From Dialister sp. (GTDB taxonomy: Bacteria; Bacillota; Negativicutes; Veillonellales; Dialisteraceae), in NCBI GenBank assembly GCA_022722495.1, contig JAIJLI010000001.1, positions 1 to 64,000 of the forward strand: DNA of 64,000 bases. The letters are read 5' to 3'. The notes beneath the pieces were generated by a model. That model saw nothing but the letters and a program-made list of their open reading frames with translations. It did no database searches and had not been told where the DNA came from. The position numbers and the translations under genes are program-made. Of this stretch, positions 7,834 to 16,073 are shown in pieces. Positions within the stretch are counted from its first letter, which is position 1. Each line of letters starts with the position of its first letter.

Positions 7834-7841
7834 CAAAGGTA
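7834..7841 (-). promoter_or_regulatory. TAnnTTTG promoter element
   Basis: CAAAGGTA here reads TACCTTTG on the coding strand, 61 nt upstream of the 7773 start. It matches the Bacteroidetes -7 box and implies a separate transcript for the 7102-7773 gene and possibly those after it. Confidence 0.55.
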
Positions 7842-7953
7842 CAAAGAATAGGGAAGAGCAAATATAACTCTATCACACTTTCTTTTAGTGGTTGATTATC
7901 AGTAGTTTAAGGTGATAGAAGGTAATATCATAAATAACAAAAAAAAGAGGCAA

Positions 7954-8295
7954 TCACTTACCTCTCTTACTTTTAATGAAGTGCAGAATATCCCACTTCT
8001 TCCAATATCGGGTGTGTCCTCGCTTCTTACACTCTCCGTTTGGTATATCGCCCCTCGCTACCATTCTGTTAAGTGTAGCATCAGAAACGTGCAGTTTCTC
8101 CTTGACTTCCTCCGTGCTCATCATCGGATTGAGCATGTTTGGAATGATGTCGCACAATCTATCTAGGTCATCATCGCTCATTCCGCAAGCGGTGACCTTC
8201 TCTCCATTTCGCTGTTGCTCATCTGCCTTAAAGCAAGCATCACTCAGCGACTTTAAAGCCGTGCCGAGTATCTTATAATTTAGTATCTTTTCCAT
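7954..8295 (-). CDS. HTH DNA-binding protein (MerR/excisionase-like)
   Basis: I choose ATG 8295; a GTG three codons upstream is possible. The 113-residue product ends in a winged-HTH: MSTEEVKEKLHVSDATLNRM, then a wing (GDIPNGECKKRGHTRYW) and a final helix. This is the AlpA/excisionase-like helix-turn-helix seen in many Bacteroidales phage proteins. The N-terminal half is helical and acidic. The ATG lies immediately beside the TGA of the upstream membrane-protein gene, so the two are coupled. It may regulate late genes or the DGR block, which is an inference. Confidence 0.65.
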   Translation of the reverse strand: MEKILNYKILGTALKSLSDACFKADEQQRNGEKVTACGMSDDDLDRLCDIIPNMLNPMMSTEEVKEKLHVSDATLNRMVARGDIPNGECKKRGHTRYWKKWDILHFIKSKRGK

Positions 8296-8296
8296 A

Positions 8297-8803
8297 TCAC
8301 GCACAGATTTTACGTCCTAACTTACTTCGACTGATAAACATGTCAAAGAATCCGTATATATAAAATATTGCCGTTACTATCATTACGGTAAAGCAAGAAT
8401 CAATCATATCTTGAGTTGTGTACCAACTCCATTGAACGATGTGAGCAGCATTGATGCCGAAGAAATAAAAGAATGGTATTCTGTATCTCCAACATAGGAA
8501 GAAGAACCTGCTTGCCAATATCAAAACCATCGGCAAAACATACAACATAAAGTAGATGAATAAATAGCAGGGAAAATTCTCATTGTTAGTTATGAACATT
8601 TCACGAGGATGCTGCGAGAAATCCCACATTCCGTATGCATGGAATAACATGATGGTGATGGGTACGTACTTGCAGAACCATCGAAAGAACTTCAGTATTC
8701 TTCTGCTATACCGATTTCCATGCTTCATAATCAAGTCCATCAGCTCGGTAACGTCCACATTCTTTAATAGCCGTTGGACTTCGGCTTCGTCTTCTTTAGT
8801 CAT
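8297..8803 (-). CDS. Multi-pass membrane protein
   Basis: The 168-residue product has about four hydrophobic segments (near residues 45-60, 70-98, 105-120 and 132-155) with short charged loops. The N-terminus is acidic and cytoplasmic. I recognise no transporter or enzyme motif. It lies between the DGR reverse transcriptase and the HTH gene, behind a TATCTTTG promoter at 8845. Functions such as superinfection exclusion are possible but unsupported. Confidence 0.55.
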   Translation of the reverse strand: MTKEDEAEVQRLLKNVDVTELMDLIMKHGNRYSRRILKFFRWFCKYVPITIMLFHAYGMWDFSQHPREMFITNNENFPCYLFIYFMLYVLPMVLILASRFFFLCWRYRIPFFYFFGINAAHIVQWSWYTTQDMIDSCFTVMIVTAIFYIYGFFDMFISRSKLGRKICA

Positions 8804-8844
8804 AATTCGTTGATTTTAAATGTTGGTTCATAAGTTTAATGGTG

Positions 8845-8852
8845 CAAAGATA
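8845..8852 (-). promoter_or_regulatory. TAnnTTTG promoter element
   Basis: CAAAGATA is TATCTTTG on the coding strand, 42 nt upstream of the membrane protein start. It would start the transcript covering 8803-7954. Confidence 0.55.
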
Positions 8853-8912
8853 CGCATTTTTTAAGATAAATGATTGGTTTTTGATTGATTTTCGTGTTAA
8901 ACTTTATAAAAT

Positions 8913-8983
8913 GTAACAATCCGTAAGTTTCGTTACCACAGCTCTGTTACCATTTATGCTGTTTTTGGTAACAATAGTGTTAC
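8913..8983. repeat. Cluster of GTAAC/GTTAC repeats with a perfect inverted repeat
   Basis: Five GTAAC or GTTAC pentamers lie within 71 bp (8913, 8932, 8946, 8968, 8979). The middle pair forms a perfect 7-bp inverted repeat, TGTTACC (8945-8951) and GGTAACA (8967-8973), with a 15-nt loop. The cluster sits just downstream of the DGR reverse transcriptase and upstream of the promoter at 8845, so it could be an operator or an RNA hairpin. Confidence 0.5.
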
Positions 8984-9105
8984 GGTAGCTCGTTTGTCTC
9001 CATAACAACTTCTCCGTCTCTCATATAAACCTCAACCTCATACCCTTTATCGAGAAGCAGGGTGATTTCCTTCTCGGTCGGGATTATTTCTAACCTCTTC
9101 TTCAT
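8980..9105 (-). CDS. Small ORF overlapping the reverse transcriptase 3' end (41 aa)
   Basis: ATG 9105 opens a 41-codon frame, different from the RT frame, that ends at TAA 8980-8982. It overlaps the last 59 nt of the RT gene. The product (start MKKRLEIIPTEKEITLLLDK, then EVEVYMRDGEVV) reads like a normal small protein with a helix followed by two strands, and a purine-rich AAGAGAG precedes the ATG. No family known to me. Confidence 0.45.
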   Translation of the reverse strand: MKKRLEIIPTEKEITLLLDKGYEVEVYMRDGEVVMETNELP

Positions 9106-10297
9106 CTCTCTTATTGATTATATTCTTGGCAATATTCATAAAAACCGCCTTTTCTGTGTATTTGTATTTAAGTTTTACTACATCGAAATGACCCTCTATA
9201 TAGCAGTATTCGTAGAATTTCGGTGGCAACTCTGACATTATCCTTCTCTTAGTCGCATATTCATTGTAATGCGCCATAATACCGAGGTATGAATTGACAG
9301 AAACAATATTCTTCTTGACATCATCAATCATTCCCATTTCAGCAGCCTTACCTAGTCTTTCTACGGCAAACGCAAAACTGTTGATTGTGTGGTTGGCAAC
9401 ATATACTCTGCCTGGCTTGATTATTGCACCCGTAAACTGAACGCCCTTAGAGTAATGCTGTAAATAGAATTTCTTCTCATTGAGTCTTAGACCCAGCTTT
9501 CCGAGTTCTGTTCTGAGCATAGGGATAATAGATAGAAGTTTCTCCTTATCCTTGCTTACGAATGATATATCATCCACATACCTATTATGTCTTACACACA
9601 CGGCATCAATCTTCCAGTCGATGGTATTCAGCAAGAAGTTGGCGAATAACTGAGCGAACAGATTGCCGATAGCAATACCTCTGTCTTCTCCGTTGGTAAA
9701 CAGCGATTTTTCTTTTGGTATAAAGTTCCACATCCACAAAGGACTTCTTCTTTCGCAGTTGGTTTCTGGTCTGTGCATAACGACAAGATTACAAAGCCAT
9801 CTAAGGTCTTCTTTATCGTCTCCTTCATAGTGCTCCACAATGAAATCATCAACCATCTTCGCTAGCTTAGATTTGATGATACTCATAAAGAATCCCTTCA
9901 AGTCAACCTTCATTACATAGGCATCCTTGGTATAGTTCTCGCTCTCCGCGCGAATATCTTCTGCTAATTGAACAACACCAGCAAGCTGTCCTTTTCCTTT
10001 GCGGCAGTTGTATGTTCTGCTGCAGAATATCCGTTCGAACAATGGCTCTAGCCTCAATGCTATGTAATGATGGATAACCCTATCCCTGAACTCGCCTGCA
10101 AACACCTCTCTATAGCGAGGATAGCGGACGACAAAGCAGATAGATTTTCCGATTCTATACTGACGTGAGTTAACTTCATTCATAAGTTCAACAAGGTTGT
10201 GAACATAATCAAGCTCGAACTCCGTAGCTCCGACTGTGCTCCGCTTCCTTTTACGGCAGTCTAAATATGCTTCTAGTATCGTTTCAAAATCTATCAT
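9047..10297 (-). CDS. DGR reverse transcriptase
   Basis: The 416-residue product has the RT core in order: VDLKGFF (131-137, first catalytic Asp132), the DGR-type motif 4 variant IGNLFAQ (210-216), and the catalytic YVDD (240-243). Non-DGR group II RTs normally have QGxxxSP in place of IGxxxxQ. The enzyme copies the template repeat RNA, misreading adenines, and the cDNA replaces the variable repeat in the target gene. Gene order (target, avd, template repeat, RT on one strand) is the canonical DGR layout, with the template repeat ending 34 nt upstream of this start. The C-terminal extension is Arg/Asp-rich. All catalytic residues are present. Confidence 0.95.
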   Translation of the reverse strand: MIDFETILEAYLDCRKRKRSTVGATEFELDYVHNLVELMNEVNSRQYRIGKSICFVVRYPRYREVFAGEFRDRVIHHYIALRLEPLFERIFCSRTYNCRKGKGQLAGVVQLAEDIRAESENYTKDAYVMKVDLKGFFMSIIKSKLAKMVDDFIVEHYEGDDKEDLRWLCNLVVMHRPETNCERRSPLWMWNFIPKEKSLFTNGEDRGIAIGNLFAQLFANFLLNTIDWKIDAVCVRHNRYVDDISFVSKDKEKLLSIIPMLRTELGKLGLRLNEKKFYLQHYSKGVQFTGAIIKPGRVYVANHTINSFAFAVERLGKAAEMGMIDDVKKNIVSVNSYLGIMAHYNEYATKRRIMSELPPKFYEYCYIEGHFDVVKLKYKYTEKAVFMNIAKNIINKRDEEEVRNNPDREGNHPASR

Positions 10298-10330
10298 TTA
10301 CTATTTTTCTGAATACGTCTTCTTTATTAG

Positions 10331-10432
10331 TGCTGAGACTGGACGAACCCTGAGCTGATAGAAATTATAGAGGAGGCTCACGTAGCCATCGGTCAGAGTC
10401 AAGAGCCAAGCGGTGGTCGCCGAGTACTGGGT
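10331..10432 (-). repeat. DGR template repeat (TR)
   Basis: This 102-bp stretch matches the variable repeat at 11008-11109 at 99 of 102 positions with no gaps. All three mismatches (10365, 10393, 10399) are A on the coding strand of the TR, and are C, T and G in the variable repeat. Adenine-only differences are the signature of DGR mutagenic retrohoming. It lies between avd and the RT gene. Homology ends abruptly at its 5' side (coding-strand ACCCAG) and after ...GTCTCAGCA at its 3' side. Confidence 0.92.
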
Positions 10433-10519
10433 TATCACTACATTATCTTGTTCTTTACCATATATGATGGTAGTAGCCCATTTATTCGGAAGACTGTTCT
10501 CCTAGTTTGGCTTACCTCC

Positions 10520-10918
10520 CTAGCACTGACTACGTTCGCTCTCTGACCTCTTCAAGGCTTCGATGAGTGAACCCTTCCACGCTGTGCTTTGCCGTCCTAC
10601 ACTATCCATCAACAGAAGCAGATTTGCCAATTTGCACCTGCCTTTAATCCACTGATGTTCTCCTGCTATTTCTATCAGGGTATTCAGTAATTCCAGGTTT
10701 GATTGCAGTTCGACAATATCAGCAATTCTCATTTTCAAATCCTTACCCATATAAACCCTTGCGATAATATGCAGAGAATCGATAGCCGTGCGCTCGATTC
10801 TATCTCCAACAACATATCGCTGTTCTTTCGGGAAGTCCTTGATGATATAAATCACCTCGTTCAGAAACTTCTTCATGTCTCTGTAAATTCTTGTCTTGCT
10901 TGCAATCTTTGCCGTCAT
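10520..10918 (-). CDS. avd: Accessory variability determinant (Avd-like four-helix protein)
   Basis: The 132-residue, all-helical, basic product sits exactly where Avd is encoded in DGRs, between the target gene and the template repeat. Avd forms a pentameric four-helix-bundle barrel that binds the RT and the DGR RNA and is required for cDNA synthesis. Visible features are four amphipathic helices and basic patches (KIASKTRIYRDMKKF, ERTAIDSLHIIARVYMGKDL). Length matches the family. Identification rests on helical content, size and context. Confidence 0.85.
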   Translation of the reverse strand: MTAKIASKTRIYRDMKKFLNEVIYIIKDFPKEQRYVVGDRIERTAIDSLHIIARVYMGKDLKMRIADIVELQSNLELLNTLIEIAGEHQWIKGRCKLANLLLLMDSVGRQSTAWKGSLIEALKRSESERSQC

Positions 10919-10951
10919 TATTGAATACCTTTCTTGGTCATAACTTGCTTC

Positions 10952-10973
10952 CCCACGCCCTTAAAGGCGTGGG
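10952..10973. repeat. Hairpin downstream of the variable repeat
   Basis: CCCACGCC (10952-10959) and GGCGTGGG (10966-10973) form a perfect 8-bp stem with a 6-nt loop, about 35 nt past the 3' end of the variable repeat. DGRs such as that of Bordetella phage BPP-1 have a DNA hairpin just after the variable repeat that aids target recognition. No T-run follows in the direction of transcription, so it does not look like a terminator. Confidence 0.65.
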
Positions 10974-10995
10974 AATGAAAAGAACTAACTACTAA

Positions 10996-11751
10996 CTAAT
11001 ATGAAAATGCTGAGACTGGACGAACCCTGAGCTGATAGAAAGTATAGAGGAGGCTCACGTAGCCATCGGACAGAGCCAAGAGCCAAGCGGTGGTCGCCGA
11101 GTACTGGGTACTAGACCAATACCAATTTTGCTGCAGCTGTGTAGCGCCACTAATCTTTGATAAGGCATAGTTAATCTTATCAAAGTTAGCCCAAATCATC
11201 ACCAGTTCAGCCAGCGATGGCAACCACCATTTTCCTGCGGTCAGACCATTGCCGTTGGCATTTACACGTGCATACTTGTTGCAGAAACCAGCGGCATAAG
11301 CCTCTGTATTGGTAACATTGCTCGATGTGCTTCCGTTGATGATAGCGGTTGTATTTGCTCGACCAGCAAAATCATTCAATGCGGTCATTCTATCGCCAGT
11401 CGTGGTAACTCCGCTAATCTGTACCGAGCCAGACGTATCTGATGATGACACCGGCTTAGAACTCCACTTTTTATCCGTCCCTTCCGTTGGAGCTACCACG
11501 AGATGTCTCCCACCTTCAACAAGGAGAACGCCTTCTGCAACTTCTCCACTATTCTGATAAGATGCCCAAGAGTTCACTCTTACGGCAAGAGGAAAGTTAT
11601 CGCTCTTTTTATGAAACATGATGAATACACCATCGTACAGCTGACCTATATCTGCTCTGATGGCATCCTCCATCGTTGCCTTACTGGCATTGGTGATGGC
11701 TTGCCCGTTAGCAGATAGCCAATCACTGATTTTTCTTGTTCTTATAGCCAT
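10996..11751 (-). CDS. DGR target protein, C-type-lectin-fold tail protein
   Basis: The 251-residue product ends in a C-type-lectin/formylglycine-enzyme-like domain typical of DGR targets: KWWLPSLAELVMIW, then NWYWSSTQYSATTAWLL, and a closing RVRPVSAF strand. The variable repeat supplies residues 215-248, the ligand-facing part. The N-terminal region (residues 1-60) probably attaches to the tail. It follows a run of tail-fibre genes, so the diversified domain most likely sits at the tail tip and binds changing host surface receptors. That receptor role is known for BPP-1 Mtd and is inferred here. Confidence 0.9.
   Translation of the reverse strand: MAIRTRKISDWLSANGQAITNASKATMEDAIRADIGQLYDGVFIMFHKKSDNFPLAVRVNSWASYQNSGEVAEGVLLVEGGRHLVVAPTEGTDKKWSSKPVSSSDTSGSVQISGVTTTGDRMTALNDFAGRANTTAIINGSTSSNVTNTEAYAAGFCNKYARVNANGNGLTAGKWWLPSLAELVMIWANFDKINYALSKISGATQLQQNWYWSSTQYSATTAWLLALSDGYVSLLYTFYQLRVRPVSAFSY
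11008..11109 (-). repeat. DGR variable repeat (VR)
   Basis: This is the mutable copy at the 3' end of the target gene, coding residues 215 to about 248. Compared with the template, codons 226 (ACT to GCT, Thr to Ala), 228 (ACC to TCC, Thr to Ser) and 237 (AAT to ACT, Asn to Thr) differ, each at a template adenine. The conserved 3' part, ending GTCTCAGCA, would be the region that fixes the direction of transfer. Confidence 0.92.
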
Positions 11752-11777
11752 AATATTATGTCTTTAAAATGATATTA

Positions 11778-12074
11778 TTACTTATTTCCCTTATCTGCCG
11801 ATGCCGCATTACTGATAGCGGCATTCACTGCATCAATGAAGCATGGCGCGGTGGTGCGCTCAACGAGTTCCTTGATGATTCTTATTTCATCATCGGTGTA
11901 CTCTGTGTCATCGTTGCCGTTCCACATCTTCACGGCAAGAGCCTGTCCTGCCAACCCAAGACCTGCTCCCTGCGAGTAGATAAGATTGGCAATCTGCTTG
12001 CGAGCGTTAACAACCTGACACTGATTCTTATCGAGTGTCATAAATACTTCCAAATGTTCAAATTTTATTTTCAT
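11778..12074 (-). CDS. Hypothetical tail-region protein (98 aa)
   Basis: A helical, Ala-rich, acidic protein with no signal peptide, containing GLGLAGQALAVKMWNG and a C-terminal NAAISNAASADKG. It lies 26 nt upstream of the DGR target gene and 12 nt downstream of the collagen-like fibre gene. It could be an assembly factor or small subunit for the fibre, a guess from position only. Confidence 0.6.
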   Translation of the reverse strand: MKIKFEHLEVFMTLDKNQCQVVNARKQIANLIYSQGAGLGLAGQALAVKMWNGNDDTEYTDDEIRIIKELVERTTAPCFIDAVNAAISNAASADKGNK

Positions 12075-12086
12075 ATATAACTTATT

Positions 12087-13328
12087 TTAACTTACCACAT
12101 AACTTACTATCCACTGGCTACCATTATACCATATCCAACTTACCTGTCCTCTCGAATCTGAGTTCCAAGTCGTGCCAGTAACGGTGGAACGTGCATCGTA
12201 GATACCTTTGCTTGACGAAAAAATCACCCTACCTCCTCGCTGGATGACAGTATAGCATTGCCCGTATTTCGGAGAATATGGCAGCGTAATTGTGATTACC
12301 GAGGAATTGTAGCATTCAATCGTGTGGTCATACTCAGTAAGAGTGTAGTTCGATGCTATACTAGCAAAAGATGGTCTAAGACCTGCTACATCTCCGTTGT
12401 TTATAGCGATAGCGTGGCTTTTCGTGCCGCCCATCGCAGACAGTTCAAGAGCTTTTGCCGTATAGCCAGACGTACCAATAACTGATATGTACGCAGCACT
12501 TTGGTCTGTATTTGCACCTTTTGGTGTATTTAATATTATACGCAACGCTCCGTTAGTCCAAGACGGTGTACCTTCGGTATCTTCGGTATTGCCGAAGAAG
12601 AACTGCGCCCCATTCCCCGGAACGCCTGTAGATACAGATATACCTCGCGAGTTCAACGAAATACTCGATGGTGCACTGAAATTTATAACTCCTCCGTAGT
12701 TAGCGTAAAGTTCGTAATAACCTCCCTGCGATCCCCTTATGATGAAAGAGCCAATGGTTCCAGCTGTAGCCTTTATTGCGCCACCACGTGTCACTGCAAA
12801 GGAAGCAGAATTCCCATCCTTACCACCAAGCCAAAGACTCCAGTCGTTAACATCCTCAACCACTCTGAACGATCCAAACATCGCACCATTTGATGGAGTG
12901 TACAGGTTAATCTGATTACTTCCGAGCATATTGATGGTAGCATTCTCGGCAAGGAGAAGCTGCGTGGCTATTGACGTGTAATTGTTCATCAGCGACCAGT
13001 GTCCGTCAGTCACGTTAGGTGAGGAGGATGTATAAGTACTTGTACACTGATACCACTTTCTATTTATGCATACAACATCAGCATACGCTTCTGCACCCGA
13101 ACCCGAAAGGTATTTGTACTCACCCGATTCAAATCCGTCATGCTCACGCATCAGAGCACCCTTCGTTCCTCTTGGTCCAGTTGGTCCAGCTGGTCCCTGC
13201 GGTCCTTGTGGACCAGTCGCACCCTTATCTCCCTTGTCCCCTTTATCGCCCTTCTGACCGCTATCGCCCTTGTCTCCCTTCTGTGAAAAGGATATGGAGC
13301 CTGTTACCGATGCCAATATCTTTACCAT
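12087..13328 (-). CDS. Tail fibre protein with collagen-like repeat
   Basis: I start at ATG 13328 (an upstream TTG is less likely), giving 413 residues. Residues 18-56 are 13 consecutive Gly-X-Y triplets (GDKGDSGQKGDKG, later GPQGPQGPAGPTGPRG), a trimeric collagen-like rod common in phage fibres. The rest is rich in Ser, Gly, Asn and Tyr with beta-type patterning, ending in a small domain with SWIWYNGSQWIVSY. It is likely part of the host-binding tail appendage, in the same operon as the DGR target. Confidence 0.82.
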   Translation of the reverse strand: MVKILASVTGSISFSQKGDKGDSGQKGDKGDKGDKGATGPQGPQGPAGPTGPRGTKGALMREHDGFESGEYKYLSGSGAEAYADVVCINRKWYQCTSTYTSSSPNVTDGHWSLMNNYTSIATQLLLAENATINMLGSNQINLYTPSNGAMFGSFRVVEDVNDWSLWLGGKDGNSASFAVTRGGAIKATAGTIGSFIIRGSQGGYYELYANYGGVINFSAPSSISLNSRGISVSTGVPGNGAQFFFGNTEDTEGTPSWTNGALRIILNTPKGANTDQSAAYISVIGTSGYTAKALELSAMGGTKSHAIAINNGDVAGLRPSFASIASNYTLTEYDHTIECYNSSVITITLPYSPKYGQCYTVIQRGGRVIFSSSKGIYDARSTVTGTTWNSDSRGQVSWIWYNGSQWIVSYVVS

Positions 13329-13336
13329 AAGCAACC

Positions 13337-14416
13337 TTATTTAGTTCCTGTTATAGAATACACCGCACCCTTATATTCTCTGATACCAGCTTCGGTAATC
13401 GTGAACGTATTGCCCGACTTCGTGATAGCAGAGTTGATAGGCACGCCAGCATTGGAATAGAGAGACATAGAAAACGTTACTCCCGTCTCATTAGCCGTTG
13501 AACCTCTCTTGCGCATATATGGCTTATACACAATCTTGCCACCTGAGTTCTGAATGAAGTTCTCGGCTACAGGGTTGTCGTTGCCGTCCGTAGGGTTCGG
13601 ATAGAGAATATACTCGTCCGACACGTCATTGATTGTCTGTGTGTCGGAAGCGTAAAATTCGTTACTCTTGTATGCCTCGCACTTAACGATGATGGAAGAA
13701 TCCACGTCCGTCTCATTAACAGTGAATGTTGCAGAAGTACTATTCTGTTTGAGTGCCCATCCGCCGCTAGCATCTGGCAGATACCACTTGAACGTGTAAC
13801 CATCAGACGTAACCATATTTCCGTCCGTAACCTGCGCCTTGACAGTACAAGTTCCGCCCTTCTCCGTGATGGTGAAGAGATTCTGCGATGATGTTGCTAT
13901 GATGTTTACTCGCTTGGAATCGGTCACACCTTCGGCAATATAAACAGGGTACATCGCTTGGAGTGTTACGCTCGTGTTAGACATAGAAACGCTGACCTTA
14001 CAGATGATGTTGAACGAATCTCCATCATTAATATTGATAAGGTTCTTATTCACTGTAAGTGTTGGGTTTCCGTTTGCATCAGAGCCTTCCGTAAAATGAC
14101 CTGATGTGCCACCAAACGTGTTTGTGGATACGTGAGAAGCGTTGAAAGTCAGTGTTACACCTGCCACAATCCAAGTCGGAGTACCTTTAGAAAGGTTGAA
14201 CGAATTGCCAGCACCCTGCTCTGCCGAATACGCCTGCATTGCCAACTTCGGATTGGTCGCACCGCTCGCCTCGAAGTTAGGAACAACGTTGGAAGGGGAT
14301 GCAGGGTCACCGTCATAGTTCTGATAAATATCTCCTGTGGTACATTGCAGGACAGAATGTAGCGTAGTACCATTGCTTGTGACAACAATCTGTCCTGTTA
14401 CCGTAGCTTTACTCAT
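13337..14416 (-). CDS. Tail protein with Ig-like domains
   Basis: The 359-residue product is Thr/Ser/Asn-rich and beta-patterned. Segments such as GGTCTVKAQVTDGNMVTSDG and YTFKWYLPDASGGW, then SSIIVKCEAYKS, are typical of Ig-like folds on phage surfaces. It overlaps the upstream 119-aa gene by 8 nt and is followed after 8 nt by the collagen-like fibre gene. It is probably a virion adhesion or fibre component. Confidence 0.7.
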   Translation of the reverse strand: MSKATVTGQIVVTSNGTTLHSVLQCTTGDIYQNYDGDPASPSNVVPNFEASGATNPKLAMQAYSAEQGAGNSFNLSKGTPTWIVAGVTLTFNASHVSTNTFGGTSGHFTEGSDANGNPTLTVNKNLININDGDSFNIICKVSVSMSNTSVTLQAMYPVYIAEGVTDSKRVNIIATSSQNLFTITEKGGTCTVKAQVTDGNMVTSDGYTFKWYLPDASGGWALKQNSTSATFTVNETDVDSSIIVKCEAYKSNEFYASDTQTINDVSDEYILYPNPTDGNDNPVAENFIQNSGGKIVYKPYMRKRGSTANETGVTFSMSLYSNAGVPINSAITKSGNTFTITEAGIREYKGAVYSITGTK

Positions 14417-14768
14417 CGTTTACCTCACTTTCTTTTTTAGTGTCCGTATTATTCTCGGAAGGTGGATTGATGTCACCCCCAGAACCGATATAGTCATTAT
14501 CTCTAGTATCACCCTCGCCACCAAACTCAATAGGAGTGTAGCAGTAGGCAGAAGTATCAGTTGTTCCGTTGATTTCCGCAAGGGCATCGCTCTCCGCTAC
14601 AAGCGAGCCACCGACATTGGCTGCTCTTTCGTTGAGATTCACACCATCAACACCATTCAGCTCACTCTGATAAAGCAAGCAATTTCCGTCACTTGTCATC
14701 GTAAGCGGAACTCCGCTTCTGATGATTTTCTCAGCAACCTGCTTCGTAACCTTTACGTAGTATTTCAT
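14409..14768 (-). CDS. Small tail-region protein with acidic tail (119 aa)
   Basis: An N-terminal basic segment (MKYYVKVTKQVAEKIIRSG) is followed by Ser/Asn/Gly-rich sequence and an acidic end (ESEVNDE). It overlaps the Ig-like gene by 8 nt. Unrecognised; position suggests a connector or chaperone for the fibres. Confidence 0.6.
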   Translation of the reverse strand: MKYYVKVTKQVAEKIIRSGVPLTMTSDGNCLLYQSELNGVDGVNLNERAANVGGSLVAESDALAEINGTTDTSAYCYTPIEFGGEGDTRDNDYIGSGGDINPPSENNTDTKKESEVNDE

Positions 14769-14799
14769 AATCGTATATTTTATATAAGTTCAACAATAA

Positions 14800-16044
14800 T
14801 TAGATACCCTCATCAATCTCCCTTGATATGATATAGTTTCCGTTCTCATCCACAAGGGCATTTCCGTTCTCGTCCACAATCAGCTCGTAAGCACCTCTGT
14901 CTTCAATAGACAGACGAATGCTTTTCTTGGCTTCGAAAGGACACAGGAACGTCTCGCCATATCCTAGCGTTTCTGCACTCTGTGTCATTGTAGTAACGCC
15001 ATTGTTCGTGATCTTGCCGTATGTTATCTTCTGCCACTTAGCTCTCAGTACTTTTTTCCACACGGATGGCTCGATGACTCCGTTGCTGTCACTAACCACG
15101 GCTTGGCAGACAACAGATGTCGCATCTTCATTGAGTCCGAAGCCGTCACCGATGAACTGAGCCGTGAGCGGCGGAATGGTTCTGTTGATGTACGTAACCT
15201 TTCGGGCATCGGCATCACGGGGAGACGAAGGAATACTGCCGCTATAGATATAGCACGCTCTCAACTCATATCCGATGCCTTCGCCTATCATATCGCAGTC
15301 GATGGTAATAGAAGAAATCTGTCCGTTCGCGCCCTTTGTCATTGCGGTAATCTCGTAATTCTCGGCATCATCAACGGAAGAAATGAGCTGTTTCGTTCCG
15401 TTGTCAAGAATGCGATACCACCATATCCTCGTCTTGCCGTCTGCCGTTTTATCCTTAGCTCCAACCATAATCCTTGCAGTAAGGGTCTTAGATGCAGCGT
15501 GCTTGATAGGATTCCACAGCACAGTAGGTGGACTATCCAGCATAATCTCCGCTCTTGCGTTAGTGCAGTCTTCAAGATAGAGAGCCTTGTTAGCCACGAA
15601 TGTGTACTTATATCCGCAAACTGGGTCTGTCCAACTCGCTTCAAATCGCATTGTCCGAGCCTTACCCAATACAGAGTTCTGCTTAATGTAGAGAGTTCCC
15701 GTATCCGTTCCTTCCCTCACGGCTTCATATCCTGCCTTCACACTTGCATTCTCACTCGTGGCTACAACCACGATGCCGCTAGATGTTACCTCAGACCACT
15801 TGAATGAATCAAGACGGCTGTTGCAGGTCGTCGTCTCTCCTGGGTTATCGGGGTCGATGAGATAGCAGGCTGGAAACATCGTACAAGGGCGAATAGAGAA
15901 GTCTGGAGAGAATGAGCCTTCGATACCATCATACTGCTGTCTGTTGATGATATTTCCAACTATTTCTATGCTGACGGACTGAGAGTAAGCCGTAGGCTGT
16001 ATCTCCATCATCTTGTCAACACTAACCGCTAATTCTTTAGCCAT
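14800..16044 (-). CDS. Tail structural protein (414 aa)
   Basis: A large beta-rich protein with short domains, Cys pairs and segments such as LDSFKWSEVTSSG and RTIPPLTAQFIGDGFG. It ends with two near-identical short repeats, VDENGNALVDENGNYI. Position between the 1,368-residue tail-tip protein and the fibre genes suggests a baseplate or fibre-attachment role. I recognise no precise family. Confidence 0.65.
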   Translation of the reverse strand: MAKELAVSVDKMMEIQPTAYSQSVSIEIVGNIINRQQYDGIEGSFSPDFSIRPCTMFPACYLIDPDNPGETTTCNSRLDSFKWSEVTSSGIVVVATSENASVKAGYEAVREGTDTGTLYIKQNSVLGKARTMRFEASWTDPVCGYKYTFVANKALYLEDCTNARAEIMLDSPPTVLWNPIKHAASKTLTARIMVGAKDKTADGKTRIWWYRILDNGTKQLISSVDDAENYEITAMTKGANGQISSITIDCDMIGEGIGYELRACYIYSGSIPSSPRDADARKVTYINRTIPPLTAQFIGDGFGLNEDATSVVCQAVVSDSNGVIEPSVWKKVLRAKWQKITYGKITNNGVTTMTQSAETLGYGETFLCPFEAKKSIRLSIEDRGAYELIVDENGNALVDENGNYIISREIDEGI

Positions 16045-16073
16045 TTCTATTTATTTTAAAAGTTCAACATTAA

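Noticed and set aside
10952-10973. Hairpin near the DGR as a transcription terminator
   Set aside because: No T-run follows on either strand in a useful place.
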